This document shows, in pieces, positions 56,228 through 64,000 of a stretch of DNA of 64,000 nt. The notes below the pieces were generated by a model that saw only the letters and a list, made by a program, of their open reading frames with translations, did no database searches and had not been told where the DNA came from. Numbering within the stretch: position 1 is the first letter of the stretch; each line of letters begins with the position of its first letter. The DNA is from Coriobacteriaceae bacterium AF08-21. Its GTDB lineage: Bacteria; Actinomycetota; Coriobacteriia; Coriobacteriales; Coriobacteriaceae. Both the position numbers and the translations under genes were made by a program. The DNA is taken from assembly GCA_027687465.1 (NCBI GenBank), contig JAQCQR010000012.1:1-64000 (forward strand), read 5' to 3'.

Positions 56228-58588
56228 CTAAGCCAACCCCAGCAATATGCCCGCCGAATGCACGACAAACGCCACGATCCAGGCGACCGTCACCTGAAAC
56301 GCGAACACGGCAACGGCGTAGCGTCCGCCCAGCTCACTCTTGACGGCGCCGATTGCCGCTACGCAGGGCGGGTACAGCAGCGTAAAGACCAGGAACACGT
56401 AAGCGGTAAACGGCGAAAACATGGTCGACAGTGCCGCGGGCGAGGTCGTGCCCAAAAGCACCGTGAGGGTCGAAATGACGCTCTCCTTGGCGATAAGTCC
56501 GGTGACGAGCGCCGTCGAGGCGCGCCAGTCGCCGAAGCCGAGCGGGGCCAACACCGGCGCGATGATGCTACCCAGACCGGCAAGCAGACTCTGCGACTGA
56601 TCGGCGACCACATTAAAGCGGATGTCGAACGTCTGCAGGAACCAGATGACCACCGTAGCGGCAAAGATAATGGTAAAGGCCTTGGTAATAAAGTCCTTGG
56701 CCTTATCCCATGCCAGCATCACCGTCGTCTTGACGCTTGGCAGGCGATAGTTGGGAAGCTCCATGATAAACGGTACCGGGTCGCCCTTAAATGCCGTGCG
56801 GTTGAGCACCAAAGCCGCGATGCAACCGACTGCAATGCCAATCAAATAGAGCGAGACCATGGCGGGAACTGTCGCCTGCGGGAAAAACGCCCCGCACAGC
56901 AGACCGTAGACCGGCAACTTGGCCGAGCAGCTCATGAACGGCGTGAGCATGACCGTCATCTTGCGGTCGTGCTCGGATGGGAGCGTACGGGTCGACATGA
57001 TAGCCGGCACGGTGCAGCCAAAACCGACGAGCATGGGCACAAAGCTGCGGCCCGAAAGGCCAAAGCGACGCAGCACCTTATCCATAACAAAGGCCACGCG
57101 TGCCATGTATCCGGAGTCTTCCAGAATGGAAAGGAACAAAAAGAGCACGACGATAATCGGCAGGAAGGTCAGCACGCTGCCCACGCCCGTAAGCACGCCG
57201 TCGACAGCCAGTGAGCGCACCACGTCGTTGGTGCCGAACGCCTTGAGGCCCGCATCGGCCGAGGCGATGATGGCAGCGATGCCGTCCTCCATGAGCCCCT
57301 GCAACGCCGCGCCGATCACGCCAAACGTCAGCCAAAAGACGAGGCCCATGATCACCAGAAACGCCGGAATGGCTGTGTAGCGACCCGTCAGGATGCGGTC
57401 GATCTTGACGGAGCGCACGTGCTCGCGGCTCTCGTGCGGCTTGACGACGCAACGCCCGCACACGTCGCCGATAAAGCTAAAGCGCATATCGGCCAGCGCG
57501 GACAGGCGGTCGGTGCCGGCCTCGCCCTCCATCTGGGTAATGATGTGCTCGATGGCGTCGAGCTCGTTGCGATCCAGGTGAAGCGCCTCGGTTACCAGCT
57601 CGTCGCCCTCAACCAGCTTGGTCGCCGCAAAACGCACCGGAATATGCGCCGTCGCGGCATGGTCCTCGATAAGGTTGGCGATGCCGTGAATGCAGCGATG
57701 CAGCGCGCCGCCGTCTGGACCATCGGGCGCGCAGAAGTCCAGGCGACCGGGGCGCTCGCGGAACCGCGCCACGTGCAAGGCATGATCCACCAACTCGCCG
57801 ATGCCCTCGTTGCGGGCAGCGCTAATGGGGACAACAGGCACGCCCAACAGGCTCTCGAGCAGGTTGACGTCCACGGCGCCGCCGTTGGCCGTCACCTCGT
57901 CCATCATGTTGAGCGCGATGACCATGGGGCGGTCGAGCTCCATAAGCTGCAGCGTCAGGTACAGGTTGCGTTCGATGTTGGTGGCGTCGATGATATCGAT
58001 GATGGCGTCGGGGGTTTCGTCCAAGATGAATTGGCGGCTGACGATCTCTTCGCCCGTGTACGGTGACAGGGAGTAAATGCCGGGCAGGTCGGTAACGCTT
58101 GCCTCAGGATGGTTGCGGATGGTGCCGTCCTTGCGGTCGACCGTTACGCCGGGAAAGTTACCAACGTGCTGGTTGGAGCCCGTAAGCTGGTTGAACAGTG
58201 TGGTCTTACCGCAGTTTTGGTTGCCGGCGAGGGCAAAATGCAGCGGTGCGCCCTCGGGCACGGCCGTCTTGGCAGCACGAGGCGAATACGTCCCCTCGCC
58301 CAGTGCCGGGTGATCTGTCGTGCCGATTGCGGCGTTAGCGCGCGGACCCGTATCTGTATCGTGAACACCCACGAGCTCGATGCGAGCGGCATCGTCCTTG
58401 CGCAGCGTCAACTCGTAGCCACGCAGGCGAATCTCGAGCGGGTCGCCCATAGGAGCGTACTTCATCATGGTGACTTCGGTGCCCGGCGTTAGGCCCATGT
58501 CCAAAATATGCTGTCGGAGTGCCTGATCGTCCGATGCCACCGATGCGACAACGGCGTCCTTTCCAATCTCGAGTGTATCGAGCTTCAC
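56228..58588 (-). CDS. feoB: FeoA-FeoB fusion, ferrous iron transporter
   Basis: A 786-residue protein. Residues 1-75 form a FeoA-like SH3 domain (DMGLTPGTEVTMMKYAPMGD); the FeoB G domain starts near 115 with G1 GNQNCGKTTLFN (122-133), then G3 DLPGIYSL (near 168) and G4 NMMD (near 229). The C-terminal half is the membrane domain with its nucleoside-recognition (gate) segments and Cys-containing motifs such as GCTVPAIM and SCSAKLP. It imports Fe2+, using GTP hydrolysis for regulation. FeoA is a separate small gene in most bacteria. The start is GTG with an AAGGATGA site. An AT-rich stretch with GGTTAGCC and TTAACC lies upstream and might bind an iron regulator. Confidence 0.95.
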   Translation of the reverse strand: MKLDTLEIGKDAVVASVASDDQALRQHILDMGLTPGTEVTMMKYAPMGDPLEIRLRGYELTLRKDDAARIELVGVHDTDTGPRANAAIGTTDHPALGEGTYSPRAAKTAVPEGAPLHFALAGNQNCGKTTLFNQLTGSNQHVGNFPGVTVDRKDGTIRNHPEASVTDLPGIYSLSPYTGEEIVSRQFILDETPDAIIDIIDATNIERNLYLTLQLMELDRPMVIALNMMDEVTANGGAVDVNLLESLLGVPVVPISAARNEGIGELVDHALHVARFRERPGRLDFCAPDGPDGGALHRCIHGIANLIEDHAATAHIPVRFAATKLVEGDELVTEALHLDRNELDAIEHIITQMEGEAGTDRLSALADMRFSFIGDVCGRCVVKPHESREHVRSVKIDRILTGRYTAIPAFLVIMGLVFWLTFGVIGAALQGLMEDGIAAIIASADAGLKAFGTNDVVRSLAVDGVLTGVGSVLTFLPIIVVLFLFLSILEDSGYMARVAFVMDKVLRRFGLSGRSFVPMLVGFGCTVPAIMSTRTLPSEHDRKMTVMLTPFMSCSAKLPVYGLLCGAFFPQATVPAMVSLYLIGIAVGCIAALVLNRTAFKGDPVPFIMELPNYRLPSVKTTVMLAWDKAKDFITKAFTIIFAATVVIWFLQTFDIRFNVVADQSQSLLAGLGSIIAPVLAPLGFGDWRASTALVTGLIAKESVISTLTVLLGTTSPAALSTMFSPFTAYVFLVFTLLYPPCVAAIGAVKSELGGRYAVAVFAFQVTVAWIVAFVVHSAGILLGLA

Positions 58589-58612
58589 GCGCTCATCCTT
58601 TCGTTAGACGCG

Positions 58613-58642
58613 GTTAACCGTTTACCGGGGCTAACCAACTCG
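58613..58642. promoter_or_regulatory. Possible iron-regulator (DtxR/IdeR-like) site upstream of feoB
   Basis: GGTTAACC and, 10 bases on, GGCTAACC form partly complementary blocks; the reverse strand reads TTGGTTAGCC, which resembles one half of the DtxR/IdeR consensus. The second half is poor. Only the pairing of such a motif with feoB makes it notable. Confidence 0.25.
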
Positions 58643-58709
58643 TAACGACAAATGATAGCGCTCTGGACTTTTTTATAAAGTCAAATACCGATGTTTACCT
58701 GCGCAAACT

Positions 58710-59030
58710 TTATGCGGTGCGCCCCGAAAGCTCTTTGCGCATACCGCTCAGCGAGATCGAAATGGAACCCGACCGCGCGGTAGCGGTGAGTCGATCACCC
58801 TCGACCGACCCCGTGCATGTAAAGGGCACCTTGCCCATCAAGACGTGGGAGATAGTACCCGAGAGCTCAAAGAAATCGCCCTCAGCGCGGGCACTCGAGA
58901 GAGCGATATTGAGACCCCTGACGTTTAGTACTGCCCTGAGCGCGCCGTTCACCCCATGTGCAAACGTCACCTCGCCGCGTTTACCCCCCACCGGCGTCTG
59001 GGCCGAAACCACATACGTACCCTCAAGCAT
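58710..59030 (-). CDS. Small beta-rich protein of unknown function
   Basis: A 106-residue protein built of alternating polar and hydrophobic strands, starting MLEGTYVVSAQTPVGGKRGE and containing GDFFELSGTISHVLMGKVPF and GDRLTATARSGSISISLSG. It looks like a small beta-barrel, without signal peptide or membrane helix. I do not recognise its function. The ATG at 59030 has a GGAGGAG site; the frame runs 12 codons further up to a TTG without a site. It follows the esterase gene by 47 bases and may share its transcript. Confidence 0.75.
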   Translation of the reverse strand: MLEGTYVVSAQTPVGGKRGEVTFAHGVNGALRAVLNVRGLNIALSSARAEGDFFELSGTISHVLMGKVPFTCTGSVEGDRLTATARSGSISISLSGMRKELSGRTA

Positions 59031-59077
59031 GGCTCCTCCTCTGAGTAGGCTTTTTGAAATGGGCAAGTAGCCTACTT

Positions 59078-59977
59078 TTACATATGGCGCTCCAGGAAGC
59101 GGAAGGCTAGGCGAATCCAGGGACGGACCGCCACTTGCTTGTCCTCATTGTCGACCGCAGTGTTGGCGTTGCCGAGCGAAAGGCCGTGGCCACCCTGGTC
59201 AAAGACGTGCATCTCGCATGCAACGCCCTCCTCGGCCATGCGCTGCGCAAACGGATAGGCCTGCGCGATCGGCGCCGTCTTGTCGTCCGAAACGCCCCAC
59301 ACAAAGGTCGGGGGCATCTGACGCGAAACGTGCGTGGTAGGGCAAATGTCGGCCAGGTGCTCATCGGTCGCCTCGCCGCCCGTCACCATCGACAGATAGT
59401 CGTTGAGCAAATCGCGCCCCGTCTTGCCACCCGTCTTGGGCACGCGCAGGTCGATGCGCGGGTCGCGCGTCTGCATATCGCGCACATAGGCAAGGTCGAG
59501 CAACGGATAGCCCAGCACCACGGCGTCGGGACGAATATCCTCCGGACGAGCCCCGGCAAGGCCCGCGAAGGGTCCGGTCTTCCACTGCGTTGCCAACGAG
59601 GCGCAGATCATGCCGCCCGCCGAGAAACCCACGATGCACACGCGCTTGGGATCGACATGCCACTCGTCGGCGTTGGCGCGCACGGTAGCGACCATCTTGG
59701 CGAGGTCCGCCTGCGGGTGCGGAAAGCTCACGTCGCCCGTGGCGCTCGTCACATAGTTGAGCACAAAGGCCTGGTAGCCGCGGTCCAAAAACGCAAACGC
59801 CACCGGGTCCTGCTCGTGCGGAGCGATATGCGTAAACCCGCCTCCGCCGCAGATGATCACCGCGGGGCGGCGGCCATTGGGCTTGTCGGGCAGCGGCTCG
59901 GCACCCAGATACGTAAACGTCGCCGGATAATCCTCGGTCGGCTCCTCGCCCCACAGCGCATGGTTCTCAATAATCAT
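59078..59977 (-). CDS. Alpha/beta hydrolase (esterase/acetyl-esterase type)
   Basis: A 299-residue hydrolase. The oxyanion segment is AVIICGGGGFTHIAP (near 40-54); the nucleophile Ser is in VGFSAGGMIC (near 128-137); the acid Asp is in WGVSDDKTAP (near 238-247), and the catalytic His in FDQGGHGLSLGN (near 270-281). It resembles BD-FAE and acetylxylan-esterase-like families acting on acylated carbohydrates. There is no signal peptide, so it works in the cytoplasm. ATG 59977 follows GGAGGGAG. A much longer open frame upstream crosses crr on the other strand and is rejected. Confidence 0.88.
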   Translation of the reverse strand: MIIENHALWGEEPTEDYPATFTYLGAEPLPDKPNGRRPAVIICGGGGFTHIAPHEQDPVAFAFLDRGYQAFVLNYVTSATGDVSFPHPQADLAKMVATVRANADEWHVDPKRVCIVGFSAGGMICASLATQWKTGPFAGLAGARPEDIRPDAVVLGYPLLDLAYVRDMQTRDPRIDLRVPKTGGKTGRDLLNDYLSMVTGGEATDEHLADICPTTHVSRQMPPTFVWGVSDDKTAPIAQAYPFAQRMAEEGVACEMHVFDQGGHGLSLGNANTAVDNEDKQVAVRPWIRLAFRFLERHM

Positions 59978-60145
59978 AGGTGCTCCCTCCGTGCGATTCG
60001 TGCGCACTCGTTTTTCGCACCTTAGCGTACCCCACTTGAGCCCGCGGCGTAGAAACACCCCCGCAATAAGTTGGCCTTCAACTGATATATCACAAAATCG
60101 CTGTTCAGAGGTATCGTTGGACAGCGTAAAATAGGAGCGCTGACC

Positions 60146-60179
60146 GTGCTGGGAAACACGTACGAAACGTTTCCAGCAA
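60146..60179. promoter_or_regulatory. Palindrome upstream of crr
   Basis: CTGGGAAAC and GTTTCCAG flank ACGTACGAAAC in the crr leader, with one mismatch. It could be an operator or an RNA stem; no assignment is possible. Confidence 0.35.
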
Positions 60180-60223
60180 ACCACACGCGTGCAACATGCA
60201 CGCCTGATACGTTGGAGGCATCT

Positions 60224-60787
60224 ATGGGTCTGCTCGATTCGCTCAAGTCCACGTTCACTTCGTCGGGCGAGGCGTCCGTTCCGCCCGCAGCAAGCTTCGC
60301 CACCCGCGAAGGCGTCATCTACGCTCCTGTCAACGGCGTGCTCGTCAATCTGAGTGAGGTTCCCGACGAGACCATCGCCTCGGGCATGCTCGGCCAGGGC
60401 TACGGCATCGAGCCCATTACCGGCACCATTTACGCCCCCGCTAACGGCCGTATCGGCGCCACCACCGTCACCAACCACTCCATCGGCATGATCACCGAGG
60501 ACGGTCTTCGCGTGTTCATCCATGTCGGCCTGGGCACCGTGGAAATGAACGGCAAGGGTTTTGCCCGCTTTGTCGAGATGGGCGACACGGTCAAGGCCGG
60601 CCAGCCGCTCATCAGCTTCGACCGCGACGCTATCAAGGCCGCCGGTCACGAGGACATCGTGACCGTCATCATCTCTGAGCTCGACCGCCTCAAGAGCATC
60701 GACCACGTCGGCGAGTCTGGCACGCTTATCGGCGGCAACCCGCTCGTCAAGCTTGGCGACCCGCTGCTGGTAGCCAAGACCAAGTAG
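60224..60787 (+). CDS. crr: PTS EIIA component, glucose type
   Basis: A 187-residue EIIA-Glc domain protein. The phosphorylated His is in [17 protein letters not shown] (near residues 100-116) and the partner His in [12 protein letters not shown] (near 85-96). [16 protein letters not shown] matches the N-terminal strand. It passes phosphate from HPr to a sugar EIIB; no EIIB or EIIC is next to it, though an orphan EIIC lies at 14746. About 25 residues precede the usual EIIA start. The ATG has a GGAGG site; a terminator follows. Confidence 0.93.
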   Translation: MGLLDSLKSTFTSSGEASVPPAASFATREGVIYAPVNGVLVNLSEVPDETIASGMLGQGYGIEPITGTIYAPANGRIGATTVTNHSIGMITEDGLRVFIHVGLGTVEMNGKGFARFVEMGDTVKAGQPLISFDRDAIKAAGHEDIVTVIISELDRLKSIDHVGESGTLIGGNPLVKLGDPLLVAKTK

Positions 60788-60824
60788 CCAGGCCCCGCGC
60801 CACACAGCCAAAAGGCAACACGCC

Positions 60825-60858
60825 AAGCGCCCGCGACCATTTGGTCGCGGGCGCTTTT
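60825..60858. terminator. Terminator after crr
   Basis: GCGCCCGCGACCA and TGGTCGCGGGCGC form a 13-bp perfect stem followed by TTTT. Confidence 0.9.
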
Positions 60859-60966
60859 CGTTTGAAACCGTTCTGCCAATGCCTTATCTGTATAGCCCAA
60901 ATGAGCCAAGCTGCTAGAATATCGAACTGTATGGATAACTATCATTCAACCGTTATGGGAGGATAC

Positions 60967-62370
60967 GTGAACCGCACCAAAATCGCGCAGCTCTATACGC
61001 ACGCCGAGTCGCTCGGCGGCCAAACCGTCACCGTTGCCGGCTGGGTCAAGTCCGTCCGCGACATGAAGAACTTTGGCTTCGTTACGCTCAACGACGGCAG
61101 CTGCTTCCGCGACCTGCAGGTCGTCATGAACCGCGAGGCACTCGACAACTACGACGAGATCGCCCACCAAAACGTCTCGGCCGCACTCATTTGCACCGGC
61201 ACCGTCAAGCTGACCCCCGATGCGCCCCAGCCTTTCGAGCTTTCTGCCACCTCCATCGAGGTCGAGGGCGTCAGCGCTCCGGATTACCCGCTGCAGAAGA
61301 AGCGCGCAACCGTCGAGTTCCTGCGCACTCAGCAGCACCTGCGCCCGCGCACCAACCTGTTCCGTGCCGTGTTCCGTATCCGCTCTGTCGCGGCTGCCGC
61401 CATCCACCGCTTCTTTCAGGAGCAGGGCTTTGTCTACGTCAACACCCCCATCATCACCACAAGCGACTGCGAGGGCGCCGGCGAGATGTTCCGCGTGACC
61501 ACGCTCGACCCCAAAAATCCGCCTCTCACCGAGTCCGGCGAGGTCGACTGGAGCCAGGACTTCTTTGGCAAGCATGCGAGCCTCACCGTGTCCGGCCAGC
61601 TCAATGCCGAGAACTTTGCCATGGCCTTTGGCGACGTGTATACCTTTGGCCCCACCTTCCGCGCCGAAAACTCCAACACCACGCGCCACGCCGCCGAGTT
61701 TTGGATGATCGAGCCCGAGATGGCCTTTGCCGATCTGAACGACTACATGGATAACGCCGAGGCCATGCTCAAGTACGTCCTTAAGGACGTTATGGCCACC
61801 TGCCCCGACGAGCTCAACATGCTCAACAAGTTTGTGGACAAGGGTCTGATCGAGCGCCTGAACCACGTGGCAAACTCCGACTTTGCCCGCGTCACCTACA
61901 CCGAGGCCGTCGAAATCCTGGAGCAGGCCGTCGCCGCCGGTCACAAGTTTGACTATCCCGTGAGCTGGGGCATCGACCTGCAAACCGAGCACGAGCGCTT
62001 CCTGACCGAGGAGCACTTTAAGCGCCCGACCTTCGTAACCGACTACCCGGCCGAGATCAAGGCCTTCTACATGCGCATGAACGACGACGGCAAGACCGTC
62101 GCCGCCGCCGACTGCCTGGTGCCGGGCATCGGCGAGATCATCGGTGGCTCCCAGCGCGAGGAGCGCCTGGACCTGCTCGAGGCCCGCATCAAGGACCTGG
62201 GCATGAATCCCGAACAGTACAAGTACTATCTGGACCTGCGCCGCTATGGTTCCTGCAAGCACGCTGGCTACGGCTTGGGCTTCGAGCGCTTGGTGATGTA
62301 CCTCACCGGCGTGGGCAACATCCGCGACGTCCTGCCGCACCCGCGCACCGTGGGCAACGCCGACTTCTAA
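60967..62370 (+). CDS. asnS: Asparaginyl-tRNA synthetase
   Basis: A 467-residue class IIb synthetase, the usual length. The anticodon-binding OB fold (residues 1-105) contains [20 protein letters not shown]; class II motif 2 appears as [20 protein letters not shown] (near 222-241) and motif 3 as [20 protein letters not shown] (near 435-454). GTG at 60967 is chosen as start: GGGAGG lies four bases before it and it gives the family N-terminus. ATGs upstream at 60931 and 60955 lack a site. Confidence 0.96.
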   Translation: MNRTKIAQLYTHAESLGGQTVTVAGWVKSVRDMKNFGFVTLNDGSCFRDLQVVMNREALDNYDEIAHQNVSAALICTGTVKLTPDAPQPFELSATSIEVEGVSAPDYPLQKKRATVEFLRTQQHLRPRTNLFRAVFRIRSVAAAAIHRFFQEQGFVYVNTPIITTSDCEGAGEMFRVTTLDPKNPPLTESGEVDWSQDFFGKHASLTVSGQLNAENFAMAFGDVYTFGPTFRAENSNTTRHAAEFWMIEPEMAFADLNDYMDNAEAMLKYVLKDVMATCPDELNMLNKFVDKGLIERLNHVANSDFARVTYTEAVEILEQAVAAGHKFDYPVSWGIDLQTEHERFLTEEHFKRPTFVTDYPAEIKAFYMRMNDDGKTVAAADCLVPGIGEIIGGSQREERLDLLEARIKDLGMNPEQYKYYLDLRRYGSCKHAGYGLGFERLVMYLTGVGNIRDVLPHPRTVGNADF

Positions 62371-62416
62371 TCGTCGGACGCTAGCTCGCGTCGCCACACG
62401 CCAACGCTCATCGCAC

Positions 62417-62452
62417 AAGCGTCTCTCGACATCGGTCGAGAGACGCTTTTTT
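62417..62452 (+). terminator. asnS terminator
   Basis: AGCGTCTCTCGAC and GTCGAGAGACGCT form a perfect 13-bp stem with a TTTTTT tail, about 47 bases after the asnS stop. Confidence 0.9.
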
Positions 62453-62628
62453 CAACGGTATCCGTCAAGCTTTTGGCAAGTTTTTGGTCAGTTGAGCAGA
62501 GCTGTTGAAAACTCGACCCGCCGTTTGCCGACGACTACCGACCGCCCAGAGCGCCCTGCGCCCCTGGGAAAACCCCGCGTCCTAGGCTCCATACCGTCGC
62601 CACCCAAAACGGAAAGGACGTGGGCACC

Positions 62629-63411
62629 ATGACCGAAACCGCTGTTGAAACCTACGACACCACGACTAGAGGCGCCGCCTCGATGGCCGCCTATCGCGCC
62701 GTTCGCATCTTGCAACTATTAAGCGAGAACACCGGCGAGGACAAGGCCATGCTTTCCGACGAGTTGATCAGGCGCCTCGCCCATCCCGACGACCCCGCCC
62801 GCATGCCCATCTCGGCGGCGCGGCGCAGCATCTACACCGCCATCTCCGCACTTCGCCATGCCGGATATGAGATTGAATACAAGCGCGGCGTGGGGTATCG
62901 ACTCTTGACCCGTCCACTCACCGACGAAGAGGTCATCCGCCTCCACGGCATGGTCATGCGCAACCGCTCCACACCCATCGCCATTCGAAAAAGCATGGCT
63001 CAGCACTTGGTCGCCATGGCGAGTGTCGACGTTCGCGGCTACCTCGATGCACCCGAGCCCGCTCCAAGTGCCGGCAGCAAATCCACCAAGGCCACGCGCA
63101 CGCCCGTCAAGCGCATCGACACCTGCGAGCTCATCGAGCAGGCCATCGACCACGGAACCACGGTGAGTTTTGATATTTCGAGCGTCACGGCACGTGGCGA
63201 AACCGAGGTGGTGCGGATGACGGTCCGGCCCTTTGCCATCAGGCAACGCGATGGCGTCTCGTATCTGCTGGGAACGGTCTACGACACCCGAGGCACCGAC
63301 GACACCCTGCGCACCGTAGAGATCGGCCGCATGAAAAACGTCAGCACGCGCTTGCTCGACGGCAAAAAACTCTTTGCCGCGCTAGACGATGAGAACGCCT
63401 CCGCCGCATAA
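62629..63411 (+). CDS. HTH/WYL-domain transcriptional regulator
   Basis: A 260-residue regulator. The N-terminal third contains a winged-helix domain (AAYRAVRILQLLSENTGEDK; RRSIYTAISALRHAGYEIEY). The C-terminal part, after a Ser/Pro/Lys linker near 145-160, is a WYL-like domain: VRPFAIRQRDGVSYLLGTVY with the aromatic-Leu core and RTVEIGRMKNV as the conserved Arg strand. WYL proteins bind small ligands or nucleic acids. The ATG at 62629 is preferred to an upstream GTG that lies within the AAGGAC site. Targets are unknown; it lies 161 bases upstream of the ABC lipoprotein gene in the same orientation. Confidence 0.82.
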   Translation: MTETAVETYDTTTRGAASMAAYRAVRILQLLSENTGEDKAMLSDELIRRLAHPDDPARMPISAARRSIYTAISALRHAGYEIEYKRGVGYRLLTRPLTDEEVIRLHGMVMRNRSTPIAIRKSMAQHLVAMASVDVRGYLDAPEPAPSAGSKSTKATRTPVKRIDTCELIEQAIDHGTTVSFDISSVTARGETEVVRMTVRPFAIRQRDGVSYLLGTVYDTRGTDDTLRTVEIGRMKNVSTRLLDGKKLFAALDDENASAA

Positions 63412-63480
63412 GAACCTCCGCCGTCCATTCGACTACCCGTACCGCCCATCCGGTTCTGTATTAAAAAACCCGCCAGGTTA

Positions 63481-63508
63481 TTGTAAAAATGGACATCCGC
63501 GCTACTAT
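63481..63508 (+). promoter_or_regulatory. Promoter of the ABC lipoprotein gene
   Basis: TTGTAA (63481-63486), 16 bases, TACTAT (63503-63508). A short stem TGCACT...AGTGCA (63518-63536) lies in the leader. Confidence 0.5.
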
Positions 63509-63572
63509 AGTTCCACTTGCACTTTGTTTGAGTGCAGTGTTTCCAGCCATTTCTATACTGGGGGTAACGATA

Positions 63573-64000
63573 TGAAGGATATCACCATCAGCCGCAGGAG
63601 CCTTCTGGTCTCTGCTGGCCTGCTCGCGCTCGCTCCGCTCGCCGGATGCGGCGGCAACTCTGGTTCCGGCTCTGCTGCCGCCGGTTCCGACTACACCGTC
63701 GGCGTTCTGCAGCTCACCGAGCACTCTGCACTCGACGCCGCCAACGACGGCTTTGTCAAGGCCATCAAGAAGAGCGGTCTTAAGGTCAAGATCGATCAGA
63801 AGAACGCCCAGAACGACCAGTCCACGTGTAAGTCCATCGCCGACAAGTTCGTGGGCGATGGCGTCGACCTGATCTATGCCATCGCTACGCCCGCCGCGCA
63901 GGCCGCCGCCGGCGCCACCGCCGATATCCCCATCGTGGGCTGCGCCATCACCGACTACGCTGCCTCGGGCCTGGTCCAGGACAACGATAAGCCCGGCACC
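63573..64000 (+). CDS. ABC transporter substrate-binding lipoprotein (partial)
   Basis: The first 142 codons of a gene that runs off the window. The protein begins MKDITISRRSLLVSAGLLAL and has a lipobox LAGC near residue 26, with a twin-arginine-like RR before the hydrophobic stretch. The mature part starts VGVLQLTEHSALDAANDGFV, which matches the TrpX-like substrate-binding family (Pfam PF04392), whose members carry amino acids or related small molecules. A GGGGGT site lies before the ATG. The permease and ATPase genes would be expected beyond 64000. Confidence 0.88.

Noticed and set aside
59978..60826. Upstream extension of the esterase reading frame to 582 codons
   Set aside because: It crosses the crr gene on the opposite strand; the homologous esterase begins at the ATG with a ribosome binding site at 59977.
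63509..63572. T-box or tryptophan riboswitch before the ABC lipoprotein gene
   Set aside because: The leader is only about 60 bases with a single short stem; there is no T-box sequence or specifier loop and no terminator.

Overview
The window looks like chromosome of a high-GC Coriobacteriia bacterium, most likely Collinsella or a close relative. This rests on gene content and sequence character, since no 16S gene is present. Hand counts of 60-base samples give about 63% GC in housekeeping genes (17881-17940) but 52% and 45% in an island (47941-48000, 53701-53760). No tRNA, rRNA or CRISPR array was recognised.

Layout. 1-6.4 kb: ridA, a U32 peptidase/rRNA hydroxylase-like gene, an RluA-type pseudouridine synthase, and a Gfo/Idh/MocA oxidoreductase with its DeoR regulator. 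6.5-12.3 kb (minus): ribosomal operon rplC-D-W-B-rpsS-rplV-rpsC-rplP-rpmC-rpsQ-rplN-rplX, ending at a terminator where the rest of the spc operon would normally follow. 12.8-16 kb: a histidine phosphatase, a CDF metal exporter and an orphan PTS EIIC. 16-25.2 kb (minus): a complete type II fatty-acid cluster fabH-acpP-fabK-fabD-fabG-fabF-accB-fabZ-accC-accDA in Firmicutes-like order, with divergent birA (the biotin ligase for AccB) and a duplicated operator-like site between fabH and birA. 26.2-29.7 kb: str operon rpsL-rpsG-fusA-rpsJ without tuf. 30.3-31.9 kb: an ECF sigma factor and membrane-anchored partner, flanked by an inverted repeat pair. 32.2-43.1 kb: rpoBC, galU and rplJL, with an L10-type leader before rplJ. 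43.4-47.3 kb: aminotransferase, unknown protein, DNA glycosylase and GH13 amylase. 47.5-54.8 kb: an AT-richer island. 54.9-64 kb: MFS exporter, FeoA-FeoB fusion, beta-rich small protein, esterase, EIIA-Glc, asnS, a WYL-type regulator and the start of an ABC binding lipoprotein.

The best candidate for an undescribed system is the island. A dynamin-like GTPase and a HerA-type ATPase with a long Ser/Gly-rich insert are followed, with overlapping or close starts, by a small HNH/EndoVII-type nuclease toxin and a likely immunity protein. The island lies between two diverged direct repeats made from the 3' end of an MFS gene and its terminator hairpin, the left copy being a gene remnant.

The second theme is intergenic structured DNA. 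Several families of long palindromes have a conserved core or loop but stems that differ between copies while staying self-complementary. One family, with an 85-base core, occurs three times, each time just upstream of a ribosomal-protein operon. Two RNA polymerase oddities also stand out: an alpha-CTD-like helix-hairpin-helix domain near the RpoC C-terminus, and a replaced fork-loop segment in RpoB.
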